Under the pieces are notes generated by a model. That model searched no databases. It was given only the letters and a program-made list of their open reading frames with translations, and was not told the origin of the DNA. This document shows, piece after piece, positions 6,586 to 12,814 of a stretch of 14,163 nt of DNA (position 1 is the first letter of the stretch; every line of letters starts with the position of its first letter). The position numbers and the translations under genes are program-made. This DNA is from Clostridiaceae bacterium. Lineage in GTDB: Bacteria; Bacillota; Clostridia; Oscillospirales; Acutalibacteraceae. Location: assembly GCA_904501875.1 (NCBI GenBank), contig CAJGCQ010000019.1:1-14163 (forward strand). Direction: 5' to 3'.

Positions 6586-6963
6586 ATGGCATCTGAGAAA
6601 ATCACAGCTATGATTGAAGAGTTAAAGACTCTTACAGTTCTTGAGCTTTCTGAGCTCGTTAAAGCAGTAGAAGAGGAGTTCGGCGTATCCGCTGCGGCAG
6701 CAGTTGCAGTAGCAGCTCCGGCAGCAGGCGGCGCAGCAGCTGCTGAGGAGAAGACCGAGTTTGACGTTGTTCTTAAGGAAGCTGGCGCTGAGAAGATTAA
6801 GGTTATCAAGGCTGTTCGTGAGATCACCGGTCTTGGACTTGCTGAGGCTAAGGCTATCGTTGACGGCGCTCCGAAGACCCTCAAAGAGGCTGTAGCTAAG
6901 GAAGAGGCTGAAGCTATGAAGGCTAAGCTTGCTGAGGTTGGCGCTACTGTTGAGCTTGCTTAA
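6586..6963 (+). CDS. rplL: 50S ribosomal protein L7/L12
   Basis: The acidic stalk protein recruits and stimulates translation GTPases (EF-Tu, EF-G, IF2). The 125-residue product has the N-terminal dimerisation helices (MIEELKTLTVLELSELVKAV, about 8-27), an Ala/Gly hinge (about 38-55) and the globular C-terminal domain with KIKVIKAVREITGLGLAEAK. I chose the ATG at 6586, preceded by GGAGG; an in-frame ATG 15 bases upstream contains that ribosome binding site. Codon use is strongly biased to GCT/GTT, as in highly expressed genes. A terminator follows directly. Confidence 0.98.
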   Translation: MASEKITAMIEELKTLTVLELSELVKAVEEEFGVSAAAAVAVAAPAAGGAAAAEEKTEFDVVLKEAGAEKIKVIKAVREITGLGLAEAKAIVDGAPKTLKEAVAKEEAEAMKAKLAEVGATVELA

Positions 6964-6988
6964 TTAAGCGGCAAAATCAAAAAAATCA

Positions 6989-7030
6989 AGGCTGTTGCTT
7001 GTGTTTTGCACCTGCAACAGCCTGTTTTTA
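6989..7030. terminator. Intrinsic terminator after rplL, shared with the convergent operon
   Basis: AGGCTGTTGC (6989-6998) pairs with GCAACAGCCT (7014-7023), followed by GTTTTTA on the plus strand. On the minus strand the hairpin is followed by TTGATTTTTTTGATTTT. It can therefore stop both rplL and the dehydrogenase transcript, whose stop codon (7028-7030) touches it. Confidence 0.9.
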
Positions 7031-7978
7031 TACTATTTTATTTTGCGGCTTGCCCGCCAAAAACGCCTTAATATTATTCTCAACAATACCTAAAAGCCGC
7101 TTTCTTGTGGCCAAGGGTGCCCAGGAGGTGTGAGGCGTTATTATTATATTAGGCGCTGTTTCGAGACGGCTTTTCTTGCTCTGCGGTTCCATTTTTAAAA
7201 CATCTACCGCCGCTCCCGAAAGCTTACCCGTACTTAGCGCATTATAAAGCGCATCCTCGTCCACCGTGCCGCCCCGTGAGGTGTTGATAAAAAATGCGCC
7301 GTCTTTACATTTATCAAAGGCCTCTTGGTTCATCATATCCGCACTCTGCTCGTTGAGCGGGCAGTGGAGCGAAATAATATCGCTTTCTTTTAGCAGGGTA
7401 TCAAAATCAACAAATTTAGTCTGTCCGTTTTGGCGCACTGTTCTTGTATATACCAAAACATTGATGCCGAGTCCCTTTGCCGCCCTTTCCACCGCTTTGC
7501 CTATACTGCCGTAGCCCACAATACCGAGGGTTTTGCCGAACGCCTCTTCCGTGGAAAAGACGAGGGGAGAGAAGACCGCCGCCCCTTTCCAGCCGCCCGA
7601 CTTTACAAAGGTATCATACTGCGGAATTTTGGTATAGTGTATTAAAATATAGCCCATAACCTGTTGGGCGACCGCATTTGTGGAATATCCCCCCGCATTG
7701 CATACCGTAACGCCCTTTTGGGAGGCATATTCGGTGTCTATATTATTATATCCTGTTGCAAAAAGCCCTATATATTTGAGATTGGGTGCGGAGTTGAAAA
7801 CCTCTTTGTCGATAACCGTTTTATTACACAATATAATATCGGTATCTGCAATTTCCATTAAAAGCTCGGCACGGCTGATGTTTTCGTACTCAACAACTTC
7901 GCCAAACTGTTTAAAGGTATCAAGCGAGAGGTCGCCGTTTGCTTTAAGGGTGGCGCAATCAGTTAAGAGGAGTTTCAT
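7028..7978 (-). CDS. D-2-hydroxyacid dehydrogenase, glycerate dehydrogenase-like
   Basis: A cytosolic NAD(P)-dependent oxidoreductase that interconverts 2-oxoacids and D-2-hydroxyacids. The 316-residue length is normal. The Rossmann glycine loop is GYGSIG at 155-160. The catalytic triad is complete: R235 in NTSRGG, E264 in LKMEP and H283 in TPHTSW. The substrate-domain motif FATGYNNID (73-81) is typical of the HprA/hydroxypyruvate reductase group. The exact substrate (hydroxypyruvate, glyoxylate, pyruvate or another) cannot be read. The start ATG lies 20 bases inside the end of the upstream DUF896 gene, in another frame, so it is the last gene of the dnaX operon and probably translationally coupled. 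It is not functionally related to DNA repair in any obvious way. Confidence 0.92.
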   Translation of the reverse strand: MKLLLTDCATLKANGDLSLDTFKQFGEVVEYENISRAELLMEIADTDIILCNKTVIDKEVFNSAPNLKYIGLFATGYNNIDTEYASQKGVTVCNAGGYSTNAVAQQVMGYILIHYTKIPQYDTFVKSGGWKGAAVFSPLVFSTEEAFGKTLGIVGYGSIGKAVERAAKGLGINVLVYTRTVRQNGQTKFVDFDTLLKESDIISLHCPLNEQSADMMNQEAFDKCKDGAFFINTSRGGTVDEDALYNALSTGKLSGAAVDVLKMEPQSKKSRLETAPNIIITPHTSWAPLATRKRLLGIVENNIKAFLAGKPQNKIV

Positions 7979-8177
7979 TTTTTTGCCCGACCTTTCTCTT
8001 TGTGCCGTCAGGCTCTAAAATATATGTGTTTTCAAGCTGAGAAATAAGGCTTTGCCTGTATGCTTCAATATACTCTCGGCGCAGAGTAAACTGCTCCGCC
8101 TTTTCTTCTTCGGTAAGCCCTTCTGCTTTCTGCTTGCGTGCAAGCTCGTTTATGCGTTTTATCTTTTCTTCAGTCAT
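7959..8177 (-). CDS. DUF896 family protein (YnzC-like)
   Basis: A 72-residue protein with the DUF896 pattern: MTEEKIKRINELARKQK, then GLTEEEKAEQ and LRREYIEAYRQSLISQLEN. It is mostly helical, a charged two-helix bundle followed by a basic tail ending near GTKRKVG. Relatives such as B. subtilis YnzC are small cytosolic proteins of unknown biochemical role, some linked to the SOS regulon; no function is assigned here. The start ATG has GAGGT at 6 bases upstream, overlapping the recR stop region 8 bases away. Its 3' end overlaps the dehydrogenase start by 20 bases. Confidence 0.88.
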   Translation of the reverse strand: MTEEKIKRINELARKQKAEGLTEEEKAEQFTLRREYIEAYRQSLISQLENTYILEPDGTKRKVGQKNETPLN

Positions 8178-8185
8178 AATCTACC

Positions 8186-8785
8186 TCAAATTTCGTTTCT
8201 GCCCTCTAAGGCACGGGCTAATGTAAACTCGTCGGCGTATTCGAGGTCGCCGCCTACGGGTATGCCGTATGCAAGGCGGGTGACCTTAATCCCCATGGGC
8301 TTTACAAGGCGGGAAATGTAGCTCGCCGTTGCCTCGCCCTCAACCGTGGGGTTGGTCGCCATAATAATTTCACTTACTTCACCCGAACCAAGCCTTGCCA
8401 TTAATTCCTTAATTCTTAATTGGTCGGGTCCTATGCCGTCAAGGGGGGAAATAACCCCGTGCAGGACATGATAAACGCCGACATACTCCCGTGTGCGTTC
8501 AAACGCCATAACATCCTTAGGCTCTGCCACAACACAGATAACCGAGGAGTCGCGGCGGCTGTCATCGCAGATGTCGCACACCTCTTTATCGGTAAGTCCC
8601 TGACAGACCTTGCAGAAATGGATTTTTTTTCTTGCATTAATGAGGGCTTCGGCGAATTTTTCGGCACGCTCGGGGGGTTGCTCAAGTATACTGTAAGCAA
8701 GTCTTTGCGCAGTCTTTCTGCCGATGCCGGGCAGTCTTTCAAACTGGGCGATAAGCTCAGTAAGCGGTACTATATTATTAGCCAT
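8186..8785 (-). CDS. recR: Recombination mediator protein RecR
   Basis: RecR works with RecO (and RecF) to load RecA on SSB-coated single-stranded DNA at gaps. The 199-residue product is standard length. It has the N-terminal helix-hairpin-helix LPGIGRKTAQRLA (18-30), a Cys4 zinc site (C58, C61, C70, C73), a Toprim domain (about 79-172) with VVAEPKD, and the C-terminal GIPVGGDLEYAD Walker B-like region. Its ATG is 2 bases after the ebfC stop, with no strong ribosome binding site of its own, so translational coupling is likely. The gene order dnaX–ebfC–recR is one of the best conserved in bacteria. Confidence 0.98.
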   Translation of the reverse strand: MANNIVPLTELIAQFERLPGIGRKTAQRLAYSILEQPPERAEKFAEALINARKKIHFCKVCQGLTDKEVCDICDDSRRDSSVICVVAEPKDVMAFERTREYVGVYHVLHGVISPLDGIGPDQLRIKELMARLGSGEVSEIIMATNPTVEGEATASYISRLVKPMGIKVTRLAYGIPVGGDLEYADEFTLARALEGRNEI

Positions 8786-8787
8786 TT

Positions 8788-9129
8788 TTAAAACATTCCG
8801 GGCATATTAAACCCGCCTGTGACAGCACCCATTTCGGTTTCAGAATCCTGTTTGGCTTTTTCGATAGCCTCATTAACTGCTACTGTGATTAGGTCTTCGA
8901 GCATTTCAGCATCGTCGGGGTCTACCGCCTCGGGCTTAATCTTTATTGCTTTAACGGTATGCTTGCCGTCAACCGTAACCTCAATCATTCCGCCGCCGGA
9001 TACCGCAGTATATTCCCGCTGCTCCAAATCTGCCTGAAGCGTTTCAATATCCGCCTGCATCTTCTGAGCCTGCTTTAGCATCTGGTTCATATTGCCGGGT
9101 CCGCCTGAGTTTGGTATTCTTACTTTCAT
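8788..9129 (-). CDS. ebfC: YbaB/EbfC family nucleoid-associated protein
   Basis: A small DNA-binding dimer that coats the nucleoid in species where it was studied. The 113-residue product shows the family features: a Gly/Asn/Met-rich start, a first helix MLKQAQKMQADIETLQADLEQ (about 17-37), the beta-hairpin AVSGGGMIEVTVDGKHTVKAIKI, then DDAEMLEDLITVAVNEAIEKAKQ and a Gly/Met tail. An AAGGAG lies 8 bases upstream of the ATG. It sits between dnaX (11-base gap) and recR (2-base gap), the canonical position. Confidence 0.97.
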   Translation of the reverse strand: MKVRIPNSGGPGNMNQMLKQAQKMQADIETLQADLEQREYTAVSGGGMIEVTVDGKHTVKAIKIKPEAVDPDDAEMLEDLITVAVNEAIEKAKQDSETEMGAVTGGFNMPGMF

Positions 9130-9140
9130 AGGTCTTCTCC

Positions 9141-10736
9141 TTAATTAATTTCAAAGTTTTTAAGCTTATCCGCCAAAGCGGCAAGGGGGTCTTCTTTAGC
9201 GGTCACCTTTGCCGGGGTGTAGGGCCCTAACTTATATGTGGCACCAAGTACCGTCTGTGCGGCTTTTCTTATACTGTCCTTATACACACCGTTCAAGCTG
9301 TTTATAAGGGAGCGGAACTGGGTGTTGGGCGCATCTATTAAAAGGTATTGATCCTTAATATACGCCTTGGAATCCTTAAGCACACCCGCAATAAGCGGTG
9401 CGGAGGTTTTTAATATACTCAAAATCTCGCCCCAGCTTTGGACGGGGGATATTTCACTGCTTTGCGGGGCTTTTGGAGCCTCTGCAACAGTCTCCTCGGG
9501 TGGCTCGGGCAGGGGGATTTCTTTTTCCTCTTGCATATCATACGGCTTTTCGACAGCAGGTGTCGGAGTTGACTTTGCAGGTGCGGGGGTCGCCTTTACC
9601 ACTCCGCTTTCAAGGGCGCTTATTCTGCGTTCCAGCGAGGTAATGTCGGACGAAAGGGCAGGTGTACACAGCTTTATAACCGTCATTTCCATCTCACAGC
9701 GGCGGTTGCCGCTGTGCATACCCGAATTTGCCGATTGCAGTAATGAAAGGGTGTACATTATATCCTTTATATCATAGTCTGCCGCCTGTTTTTCAAGGGC
9801 TTTGAGCTTTGCCATTGAGCAGACAATAGGCTTAGATTCACCCTTCACGGTCTTTATTATCATTAAATCCCGATAATGGGAGGTAAGCTCCGATAGGAGG
9901 CGACTCATATCCACAGAATTGCCGTAAAGTTTATCAATGAGCATTAAAGCATCCTCGGCATTCTTTGCCTTGATATAATCCGTAAGGGTTATAAGATGGT
10001 CGCTACCCGCCATTCCGCAAACGCCTTCCACCGTTTCTTCATCAATATTTTTGCCGACGGAGGCACACAGGTCTAAAATCGATAGGGCGTCCCTCATTCC
10101 GCCGTCTGCCGCTGCGGCGATAAGCGAGGCCGCACCGAGGGACACAGTAAGACCCTCTTTATCAGCAATATACTGTATGCGCTCACAGATTCTGTCCGCC
10201 TCAATTCTTTTAAAATCAAAACGCTGACAGCGTGAAAGAATCGTGGCGGGAAGCTTGTGCACCTCGGTTGTGGCGAGGATAAATATAACATGGGAGGGGG
10301 GCTCCTCAAGGGTTTTTAAAAGCGCATTAAAGGCGCTCGTGGAAAGCATATGCACCTCGTCTATAATATAAACACGGTACTTTGAAGAGGCGGGGGCGAA
10401 GGCAACCTGCTCTCTTAGCTCCCTTATACTCTCAACGCTGTTGTTTGAGGCGGCGTCAATCTCCACAATATCGGTATTTTCCCCGTTTGCCACCGAAAGA
10501 CAGCTCTCGCACTTAAGGCAGGGGTCGCCGCCGTCGGGGTTTAAGCAGTTTACCGCCTTGGCTAAAATCTTAGCACAGCTGGTTTTTCCCGTTCCCCTTG
10601 TTCCTGTAAAAAGGTATGCGTGAACGGTTTTGCCTAATGCAAGCTCGTTTTTAAGGGTTTCGGTTATATGCTCCTGCCCCACAACATCGGAAAAGGTTTG
10701 GGGGCGGTATTTGCGGTAAAGCGCCTGATATGCCAT
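9141..10736 (-). CDS. dnaX: DNA polymerase III subunit gamma/tau
   Basis: The AAA+ clamp-loader subunit of the replicative polymerase. The 531-residue product has Walker A GTRGTGKT (45-52), a Cys4 zinc module (C64, C73, C76, C79), Walker B IIDEVHM (124-130, with D126/E127), and the sensor region LATTEVHKLPATILSRCQRFDF with the SRC arginine finger. Then come the lid and clamp-loader domain III to about 365, a Pro/Glu/Ala-rich linker (about 385-425), and a C-terminal domain for polymerase contact. The strong AGGAGGGT ribosome binding site is 7 bases upstream. I saw no E. coli-type A-AAA-AAG frameshift site, so only the full-length form is predicted. It heads the operon, downstream of the SRP RNA as in Bacillus. 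Confidence 0.98.
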   Translation of the reverse strand: MAYQALYRKYRPQTFSDVVGQEHITETLKNELALGKTVHAYLFTGTRGTGKTSCAKILAKAVNCLNPDGGDPCLKCESCLSVANGENTDIVEIDAASNNSVESIRELREQVAFAPASSKYRVYIIDEVHMLSTSAFNALLKTLEEPPSHVIFILATTEVHKLPATILSRCQRFDFKRIEADRICERIQYIADKEGLTVSLGAASLIAAAADGGMRDALSILDLCASVGKNIDEETVEGVCGMAGSDHLITLTDYIKAKNAEDALMLIDKLYGNSVDMSRLLSELTSHYRDLMIIKTVKGESKPIVCSMAKLKALEKQAADYDIKDIMYTLSLLQSANSGMHSGNRRCEMEMTVIKLCTPALSSDITSLERRISALESGVVKATPAPAKSTPTPAVEKPYDMQEEKEIPLPEPPEETVAEAPKAPQSSEISPVQSWGEILSILKTSAPLIAGVLKDSKAYIKDQYLLIDAPNTQFRSLINSLNGVYKDSIRKAAQTVLGATYKLGPYTPAKVTAKEDPLAALADKLKNFEIN

Positions 10737-10759
10737 ATTTATACCCTCCTTTTTGCTTA

Positions 10760-10810
10760 GGCTGACAAGAATAATCCGAACCTGATTTTGGAGGATTATT
10801 CTCGCCAGCC
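10760..10810 (-). other. 18-bp hairpin in the dnaX leader
   Basis: On the minus strand, 10810-10793 pairs with 10777-10760 over 18 contiguous base pairs, including two G-U wobbles, around a 15-base loop. The two wobbles would be C-A mismatches in plus-strand RNA, so the structure belongs to the minus-strand transcript. No T-run follows, so it is not a terminator. It lies between the SRP RNA end and the dnaX ribosome binding site. An RNase III or other processing site, or a leader stability element, is plausible. Confidence 0.7.
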
Positions 10811-10814
10811 TTAC

Positions 10815-10970
10815 AAAAATTGCGTATTTAAGTGTACGAATGAGCCGATTTACTGCGGCGCACGGGAAGACCGCTTAATGCTGCTCGGTTCCCCGCCTGA
10901 CATGGTTCACAGCACCCCGTCGCACAGGACCCGCCCATTCGCACACTTAAACACGCAAAATTTACTTGAC
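10815..10970 (-). ncRNA. ffs: Signal recognition particle RNA
   Basis: The minus strand carries the conserved SRP domain IV: GTGAACCATGTCAGGCGG, the GGAA tetraloop, then CCGAGCAGCATTAAG (about 10910-10873). This is the binding site of the Ffh M-domain. The RNA acts with Ffh and FtsY in co-translational membrane targeting. A basal helix of 23 contiguous pairs, two of them G-U, joins 10958-10936 to 10842-10820. It is followed by TTTTT (10819-10815), so the molecule may double as its own terminator. From helix end to helix end it is about 139 nt, longer than E. coli 4.5S (114) but far shorter than Alu-containing Gram-positive SRP RNA (about 265-270). No Alu domain was recognised. The ends are estimates from promoter and T-run. 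Its place upstream of dnaX matches Bacillus scr. Confidence 0.93.
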
Positions 10971-10977
10971 GAGAGTT

Positions 10978-11005
10978 ATTTTATCATAAAAATAATATTT
11001 TTACA
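10978..11005 (-). promoter_or_regulatory. Promoter of the SRP RNA
   Basis: On the minus strand TTGTAA is followed after 17 bases by TAAAAT (10983-10978), with an extended -10 TGA directly before it. Transcription should start near 10971. It is back to back with the promoter at 11025-11053. Confidence 0.7.
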
Positions 11006-11024
11006 ATACCAAACACATAAAATG

Positions 11025-11053
11025 TTGAAAAAAATTCATATTGTTGATATAAT
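11025..11053 (+). promoter_or_regulatory. Promoter of the acyltransferase remnant–NUDIX–zinc-finger unit
   Basis: TTGAAA (11025-11030), a 17-base spacer, then TATAAT (11048-11053) preceded by TGA as an extended -10. The start near 11060 gives a very short leader before the ATG at 11071. It is the only good promoter seen upstream of the five plus-strand genes at the right end. Confidence 0.75.
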
Positions 11054-11070
11054 TATATTGTACAGTAAGA

Positions 11071-11352
11071 ATGAAAGGTGTGTCTTTTTTGAAAGGAATA
11101 CCCGTAAAAAAGCTTTTTGCAGAAAATGAAAGCTTAGGCTATGGGCTGTTGAAAACCATAACCTACCCGTTTGAAGCGTTAAGCTTTATAAGTGATTATA
11201 TTAAGAAAGCAGGCCCCACCCTTGCCCCACGTATTTATGAGCAAAAGGGTGAGGATATTTGGATAGCTCGGTCTGTTAAGGTGACCCCCACCGCCAGCAT
11301 AACAGGTCCCTGCATTATAGGTGAGGTAGCAAAAAAGCAATATGAGTATTGA
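11071..11352 (+). pseudogene. Truncated left-handed beta-helix acyltransferase / UDP-GlcNAc pyrophosphorylase-like remnant
   Basis: The 93-residue frame resembles the N-terminus of clostridial hexapeptide-repeat nucleotidyltransferase/acyltransferase-like proteins. It has the YPFEALSFISDYIKKAG and APRIYEQKGEDIWIA stretches, and enters the beta-helix with VKVTPTASITGPCIIGE. Intact relatives are about 220-240 residues and continue with several more hexapeptide turns. Here the helix stops after about one turn and the frame ends in VAKKQYEY. The stop lies 11 bases inside the NUDIX gene. An internal deletion that joined the remnant to the NUDIX gene would explain this. A TTG at 11089, 8 bases after AAAGGTG, is an alternative start. 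The remnant may still be translated and couple NUDIX translation; it is unlikely to be a working enzyme. Family assignment is from remembered patterns. Confidence 0.7.
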
Positions 11353-11872
11353 AATATGGGATGTGCTTGACGAAAACGGAACCCCCACAGGCAAGACCGC
11401 TCTGCGGGGGCAAGGCGTTTTAAAGTCGGGGGAATACCACCTTGTTGTGCATATATGGATTGTCTCGAGCAAGGGAGACTTTTTAATTCAGCGCCGTGCG
11501 GAGGATAAAAAGCTTATGCCGGGCGAATGGGCGGCAACGGGCGGAGCGGCTGTTTCGGGGGAGGATTCCTTCGCCGCCGCAAGAAGGGAGCTTTTTGAGG
11601 AGCTGGGTATAAAATCCGACGAGCAAAGCCTCAAAAAGATTGAAAGGATTAAAAGGCGCAATTCGCTCCTTGATATTTGGGCTATAGTATGCGATATTCC
11701 CGAAAGTGAGCTTGTGCTCCAGCGTTCCGAGGTGGCAGAGGCTAAGTGGGTTACCGAGGAGACGCTTAGAGGAATGATTGCGAACGGAAATTTCCACAAT
11801 TACGGTAAAGAATATTTTGACAGAATTTTCGGAAAGATAAAAGAGCTTAGAGGTGCAGTTTATGAGTTTTAA
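11342..11872 (+). CDS. NUDIX hydrolase
   Basis: A 176-residue enzyme expected to hydrolyse a nucleoside diphosphate linked to another moiety, using Mg2+ or Mn2+. The Nudix box is perfect: G68-x5-E74-x7-REL-x-EE-x-GI ending at I90. The N-terminus EIWDVLDENGTPTGKTALRG and the EYHLVVHIWI strand resemble the Idi/YfcD-type clostridial NUDIX proteins; the substrate is unknown. It overlaps the remnant upstream by 11 bases and the next gene by 11 bases. GGTGAGG lies about 15 bases before the ATG, too far to be a good ribosome binding site, so translation may depend on coupling to the upstream frame. Confidence 0.93.
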   Translation: MSIEIWDVLDENGTPTGKTALRGQGVLKSGEYHLVVHIWIVSSKGDFLIQRRAEDKKLMPGEWAATGGAAVSGEDSFAAARRELFEELGIKSDEQSLKKIERIKRRNSLLDIWAIVCDIPESELVLQRSEVAEAKWVTEETLRGMIANGNFHNYGKEYFDRIFGKIKELRGAVYEF

Positions 11873-12803
11873 AACTAATGGCGTTACATGTGTCAGATGT
11901 CACGCTTATCTTTTCGATGACGATGATGTGGTTTACTGCCCTGTTTGCGGGGGGCCTCATCACAGGGATTGTTATAACGAGATAGGGCACTGTGCACTTG
12001 AAGCCCTTCACGGAACGGATAAGCAGTATGATAAGCTTAAAACCGCCGAGCAAGCCGACCTCGAAAATGAGGCAAAGAGAGAACACACGGACGAGAATAC
12101 CGAGGGTGAAGTCGCCTGCCGGATGTGTAACGAGAGATATGATTTTTCCCTTAATACCTGTCCTAAATGCGGGGCACCTAATATTGCAAAGGTCGGGGGA
12201 AGCTTTGTAAGCTTCGACTTTTTGGGTGGTGTTCCCGCAGACTGTGATATAGGCGATGGTGTGACCGCAGAGGAGGCAAAGTGGCTTGTTGCGGCAAATA
12301 CGTCTCGGTATATTCCGAAATTTGCGGTTTTAAACAAGAATAACCGGACATCTTGGAATTGGATGGCGTTTCTCTTCCCCTGTGGGTGGTTGCTTTCCCG
12401 CAAAATGTATAAAAGCGGGATTGTGGCGGGGCTTTTAACCGTGATAGCTTCCATTCTTTATCTACCCTTAAGCAATGCGATTTATAATTTAGGATATATG
12501 GGCAACGAGACCTATACCGATATTGCAGCTAATGTTTTGGAACACATTTCGGATATAGGTGCGGCGGTTGTGGTTTTCGCTGTGCTTGGGGGTGTACTAA
12601 ATCTTGTCATACGCATTATTTCGGGGATTTTCGGCGATTATCTTTACAAAAGATATACGATAGAGACGGTAAAGAAAATCCGTAATGAGAGTGCTGATAT
12701 GAATTATGATTACCGAAAAAAGGGCGGGGTCAATATGTTCCTCTTCTTTATCGGTTTTATGGCGGTGGAGTATTTGCCCTCGATTATAGCTATGTTTATA
12801 TAG
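11862..12803 (+). CDS. RING-finger-like zinc protein with DUF2628 membrane domain
   Basis: A 313-residue protein. Residues 10-44 form a prokaryotic RING-finger-like cluster: C10-x2-C13, C26-x2-C29, H33/H34, C37 and C44, in VYCPVCGGPHHRDCY. A charged linker follows (about 50-82), then a zinc ribbon C86-x2-C89-x10-C100-x2-C103. A DUF2628-like membrane part begins near 135, with WNWMAFLFPCGWLLSRKMY at 165-183 and hydrophobic segments near 186-204, 232-258 and 291-313. The zinc domains are probably cytosolic and could bind protein or RNA; no enzymatic role is claimed. The ATG at 11862 is preceded by GAGGTG at 6 bases and overlaps the NUDIX end. A paralogue follows 11 bases after the stop. Function unknown. 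Confidence 0.85.
   Translation: MSFKTNGVTCVRCHAYLFDDDDVVYCPVCGGPHHRDCYNEIGHCALEALHGTDKQYDKLKTAEQADLENEAKREHTDENTEGEVACRMCNERYDFSLNTCPKCGAPNIAKVGGSFVSFDFLGGVPADCDIGDGVTAEEAKWLVAANTSRYIPKFAVLNKNNRTSWNWMAFLFPCGWLLSRKMYKSGIVAGLLTVIASILYLPLSNAIYNLGYMGNETYTDIAANVLEHISDIGAAVVVFAVLGGVLNLVIRIISGIFGDYLYKRYTIETVKKIRNESADMNYDYRKKGGVNMFLFFIGFMAVEYLPSIIAMFI
12193..12223 (+). other. Terminator-like hairpin inside the RING-finger gene
   Basis: GAAGCTT (12199-12205) and AAGCTTC (12209-12215) form a perfect 7-bp stem with a TGT loop. GAC follows, which can pair with GTC at 12192-12194 across a bulge, then TTTTT. It lies between the zinc-finger and membrane-domain coding parts. The stem is AT-containing and short, so any termination would be partial. 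Confidence 0.35.
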
Positions 12804-12814
12804 GAGGAATGATA

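Noticed and set aside
9510..9540. A-rich stretch in dnaX as a programmed frameshift site for a gamma subunit
   Set aside because: In the zero frame the codons are GAG GAA AAA GAA, which does not fit the X-XXY-YYZ slippery pattern, and no clear stimulatory hairpin follows.
10760..10810. The dnaX-leader hairpin as an intrinsic terminator
   Set aside because: No T-run follows on either strand; the minus strand continues with TAAGCAAAAAGG.
12809..12814. Upstream ATG for the zinc-ribbon protein
   Set aside because: It is only one base from the GGAGG; the ATG at 12815 has the normal 7-base spacing.
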